Assembly (NCBI GenBank): GCA_016186795.1
Contig: JACPKY010000002.1
Coordinates: 693,814 to 757,813, forward strand
Length of the DNA: 64,000 bases
Origin: Candidatus Gottesmanbacteria bacterium
GTDB taxonomy: Bacteria > Patescibacteria > Microgenomatia > 2-02-FULL-39-11
Reading direction: 5' to 3'
Part shown: one piece after another, positions 61,442 to 64,000 of the stretch
Numbering within the stretch: position 1 is the first letter of the stretch
Layout of the letters: each line of letters starts with the position of its first letter
Notes under the pieces: model-generated
What the model was told of the DNA's origin: nothing
The model's database searches: none
Seen by the model: only the letters and a program-made list of their open reading frames with translations
Translations under genes and position numbers: made by a program

Positions 61442-64000
61442 TTATTCCATATTATATATACCACAAAACATCTTGTACTCACATGAGACGCAGAGCATGT
61501 TGCCGCTACAGCGAAAATCAGATGTTTCAATCGCATGTATCCATTTCCATAAATTCCTCTTCTCAAGATTTAATTGCTCTGTACTTCTTGTCGTTGATAT
61601 TTTTTCTTGACTGTCGAAATAGTATAGTGTCAATACAATATCCTCAACCTTCCGTTGAAAAGGTGGTTCACGTATCTCGGTCGCAGCAAGAGCATACATA
61701 GAGAGTTGTAAATTCGTGTCTACCTCACGCTGAGTCGGAATCCTTCCTGTTTTATAATCTATTATCTCAATCTTCCCCTCTCCTAGATCGTCGATTCTAT
61801 CAATCCTTCCACCGATTTTTACGACTCTCGAATCAAGAGTAATAGTGGTAGTAAATGGCTGTTCTACAACCAGTATATCTACGTTCGGATCGAATTCTTT
61901 GGTAAAGTAATTTTCTAAGTAATTCTTCCCTCGTCGAATCATTTCCACTTCGTACTTTTTACTGGTATATCCTTCCCGTATCCAATTTTTCGTAAGTAAT
62001 TGTAACAGTATTTTTTTTGAGACTTTTTCTCCTTGCTTCACCATCTGGTAAAAGTCTTTGAGAGTCGTATGGATGCTTGAGCCAAATGACAACGCAGGCG
62101 ATACTGGAGGACGAATATTGAGTATGTAGTGCAACTTATAGTGAAGAGGGCAAACTCTGAAGGAGTCGATCTGTGAGTATGAGATATACGATATTGGTTG
62201 AATGTTGGTTTTACTTTTTTTCTCTTCTTTTTCATGCTTCTGCCAGGCAAGGAGAGATAGCTGATCTGACGTTTTTACCTCTTTCTTAGATGCAACAACG
62301 TCATCACCTAATGCTTCATATACAAACGGTGACACTTTTGCCTCTCTTTTTCCTTCACCGTAGTAATTTGAAGATGTAAAGTATAGTTTATCGCAAGACC
62401 GAGTCATTCCTACATAAAAAAGCCTCCGCTCTTCTTGCTCATGATAGTCACCTTGTGGCAGTTCTTCTTTAATAAGTTTTAAAGGTATGGGAAGTTGTTC
62501 TTTTTTTTCAATCGAAGGGAATCTGGATGAAGTAAGGTTTACCATAAACACAACCTTAAATTCCAACCCCTTTGCGCTATGAACTGTAAGAATATTTACT
62601 GCGTCATTGAAAAACCAATCTGTATCGGTAGCTTGTGGTGATTCACCCAATTCTAGAGAAAGAGTAATCCAATTGAGTATTGCGTTGACTGAAGTATCTT
62701 GATGATCAACCTCGTATGATTTCAATTTCGAAAAAAATTTGGAAATATTATTTGACTGTTTTTCGTCAAGTGGAAATCTGTATTCGAGAATATTTTTTAA
62801 CATACCGGTATCTTCAAGAAAATAATAAAGAATCTGTCCAGCCGATTCGTGCGGAATGAGTTTTAAATGACGTATAACCATGTCGATTATCTTTTCTAAT
62901 TTTTGATAAGAATCCTCAGAGATTGTAGGAAATCTTATATTTGGGACATTTCTTTTTCTTAAGACGATTTCGCAGGATTCGAAAAGACTGAAATTATATT
63001 TCCTGCCAACATTTGCGATAGCTGCTAAATCCCGTGCAGAAATATCAAAATACTGCATAGATAATACTCTATACAGTGCAATGTTATCTTCGAAGTTATC
63101 CAGAACATGAAGATACGATATGAAGTCTTTTACTTCCGGTTGACGGAAAAGTTGACCGGGACCAAGGAACTGGAAGGGAACACCATGGCGCAGGAATGCT
63201 CGTATAAAAGGCTCGGCATAATTATTTGCCCGTAGCAGTATTGCGAAATCGCGGTACGCATAGAGATTTTCTCCTTTTTCATTTTTTCCATTCCCAACAA
63301 GATTCTCGATCTCTTTTACGACACTTTCTGCCTCATTCTCAACCCGATCATGATAAAGGAACCGAATGGGGTCACCCTTTTCCTTCCGTATTGAAAGAAG
63401 TTTTTTCGTTATTCCCTCCTTTACCTCTAATCTATCTGGATTATTATGCAATATAAGTCTATATGCCTTATCAAGAATCTCTTGAGTAGAGCGATAATTA
63501 CCCGTTAAGACAATGAGTTTTGCTTTCGGGAAGTTTTTTCGAAAAGAAAGTACATTGGAAACCGCAGCTCCTCGGAACTTATAAATTGACTGATCATCAT
63601 CGGCAACCGCTGTCAGATTGGCATGTTTACCAGCAAGTAAAAGCAGTAGCTCGTTTTGGGAAACATTTGTATCTTGGAATTCATCAACGAGGACAAATTT
63701 GAATTTCTCTTGATACAATTTGAGTATATTTTTTCTTTCCCGGAATAGATACAATGTATCCGTTATTAAGTCTCCATAATCCATCAATCCCTCTTTTACT
63801 TTTAGTTCTTGGTACTGTTTATATGCATGTGCTAACTCTCGAGTTTTTTCTACTTCTAATTTATCTTCTCCATGTTTCATTTTATGAACGTATTCAAGAT
63901 ACTGAGGTGGAGTTACATCTTCATCTTGTAGTCTGGCGAAATGATGTATCATTCCTTGAATGAATTTTGTTGGATTTCCGAGTGGACGAAAGTACTTCAA
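61442..64000 (-). CDS. UvrD-family helicase fused to a RecB-like Fe-S nuclease domain (5' end outside the window)
   Basis: 853 codons visible; the first base triplet at 64000 is TTG and the Walker A region is missing, so the gene continues beyond the window. Helicase motifs: FVLVDEFQDTN, LTAVADDDQSIYKFRGA, LTGNYRST, NILTVHSAKGLEFKVVFM, ERRLFYVGMTRS. The nuclease part near the C-terminus has CPLHYKLHY, FGSSIHTTLKDFY, KIEIIDYKTGRIP (the D..YKTG metal site) and a closing three-Cys group in LCVSCEYKMFCG. With the earlier Cys it can hold a 4Fe-4S cluster, as in AddB/Cas4/AdnB. Recombinational end processing is the likely role. Confidence 0.92.
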   Translation of the reverse strand: MKYFRPLGNPTKFIQGMIHHFARLQDEDVTPPQYLEYVHKMKHGEDKLEVEKTRELAHAYKQYQELKVKEGLMDYGDLITDTLYLFRERKNILKLYQEKFKFVLVDEFQDTNVSQNELLLLLAGKHANLTAVADDDQSIYKFRGAAVSNVLSFRKNFPKAKLIVLTGNYRSTQEILDKAYRLILHNNPDRLEVKEGITKKLLSIRKEKGDPIRFLYHDRVENEAESVVKEIENLVGNGKNEKGENLYAYRDFAILLRANNYAEPFIRAFLRHGVPFQFLGPGQLFRQPEVKDFISYLHVLDNFEDNIALYRVLSMQYFDISARDLAAIANVGRKYNFSLFESCEIVLRKRNVPNIRFPTISEDSYQKLEKIIDMVIRHLKLIPHESAGQILYYFLEDTGMLKNILEYRFPLDEKQSNNISKFFSKLKSYEVDHQDTSVNAILNWITLSLELGESPQATDTDWFFNDAVNILTVHSAKGLEFKVVFMVNLTSSRFPSIEKKEQLPIPLKLIKEELPQGDYHEQEERRLFYVGMTRSCDKLYFTSSNYYGEGKREAKVSPFVYEALGDDVVASKKEVKTSDQLSLLAWQKHEKEEKKSKTNIQPISYISYSQIDSFRVCPLHYKLHYILNIRPPVSPALSFGSSIHTTLKDFYQMVKQGEKVSKKILLQLLTKNWIREGYTSKKYEVEMIRRGKNYLENYFTKEFDPNVDILVVEQPFTTTITLDSRVVKIGGRIDRIDDLGEGKIEIIDYKTGRIPTQREVDTNLQLSMYALAATEIREPPFQRKVEDIVLTLYYFDSQEKISTTRSTEQLNLEKRNLWKWIHAIETSDFRCSGNMLCVSCEYKMFCGIYNME

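Noticed and set aside
1..64000. Alternative genetic code with TGA read as Gly or Trp
   Set aside because: TGA ends many genes exactly at family-typical ends (pnp, thr operon genes, glycan genes), so the standard code is used.
1..64000. tRNA genes, rRNA genes, CRISPR arrays, insertion sequences or prophage
   Set aside because: Intergenic gaps are short (the longest, 37557-37851, is the attenuator region), and I saw no cloverleaf, spaced repeats, transposase or terminal inverted repeats.

Overview
The window is 64 kb of AT-rich bacterial DNA, densely packed with genes and using the standard genetic code (TGA is a stop throughout, for example after pnp and at many ATGA gene junctions). Many proteins are pared down: AlaRS without its C-terminal domain, aspartokinase and homoserine dehydrogenase without ACT domains, a short HrcA, and a Lon-like ATPase with no protease. 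The window also has an FtsA/PilM-like actin fold fused to a large extracellular region, FemAB-like proteins, a sortase, MltG, MurJ and a TMTC-like glycosyltransferase. Together these suggest a Candidate Phyla Radiation (Patescibacteria) genome, most likely Microgenomates-like. This is an inference from gene content; no rRNA is present to test it. I see no tRNA, rRNA, CRISPR array or insertion sequence.

Layout. (1) 1-5002, +: 3' part of infB, a terminator, a degenerate DHH protein, rpsO with its own promoter, and pnp. This is a stripped version of the classical infB-rbfA-nrnA-truB-ribF-rpsO-pnp block. (2) 5009-25057: a surface-glycan island of two divergent operons that meet near 12.9 kb. The leftward operon makes and modifies nucleotide sugars (glycosyltransferases, methyltransferases, 6-dehydrogenase, acetyltransferase, DegT aminotransferase, epimerase). 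The rightward operon carries glycosyltransferases, a Wzx-like flippase and a NodU-type carbamoyltransferase. A TMTC-like membrane TPR protein, a B12-type radical SAM protein and two more glycosyltransferases follow. (3) 25096-32095, +: stand-alone Lon ATPase module, family-4 uracil-DNA glycosylase, RNase J, FtsK, a RodZ-like protein and two small membrane proteins. (4) 32085-37803, -: a HEPN-type protein, then the threonine operon lysC-hom-asd-kinase-thrC with a complete ribosome-mediated attenuator in front. (5) 37797-45214, +: alaS, PilM-like fusion, sortase, AMP/thymidine phosphorylase, mltG, SET protein. (6) 45211-49441, -: hrcA-grpE-dnaK-dnaJ under a CIRCE element. (7) 49494-64000: GH39-like secreted protein, murJ, rpsT, PilN/PilO-like operon with an FN3 surface protein, tpiA, PcrA-like helicase, two FemAB-like genes, NIF3, and a RecB-like helicase-nuclease cut by the window end.

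The most interesting part is the threonine operon. Its leader encodes a 22-residue peptide with six Thr codons. Four RNA segments can form a pause hairpin, a perfect 9-bp antiterminator or a U-tract terminator, as in the textbook enterobacterial thr attenuator. The operon has no GHMP homoserine kinase. A shikimate-kinase-like P-loop kinase sits in exactly that place, translationally coupled to asd and thrC, and is a candidate new type of homoserine kinase. Since neither the aspartokinase nor the homoserine dehydrogenase has an ACT domain, attenuation may be the main control on the pathway.

A second theme is very short or absent 5' leaders. At several operon heads the predicted -10 box places the transcription start on, or within a few bases of, the ATG, whereas genes inside operons are joined by ATGA overlaps.
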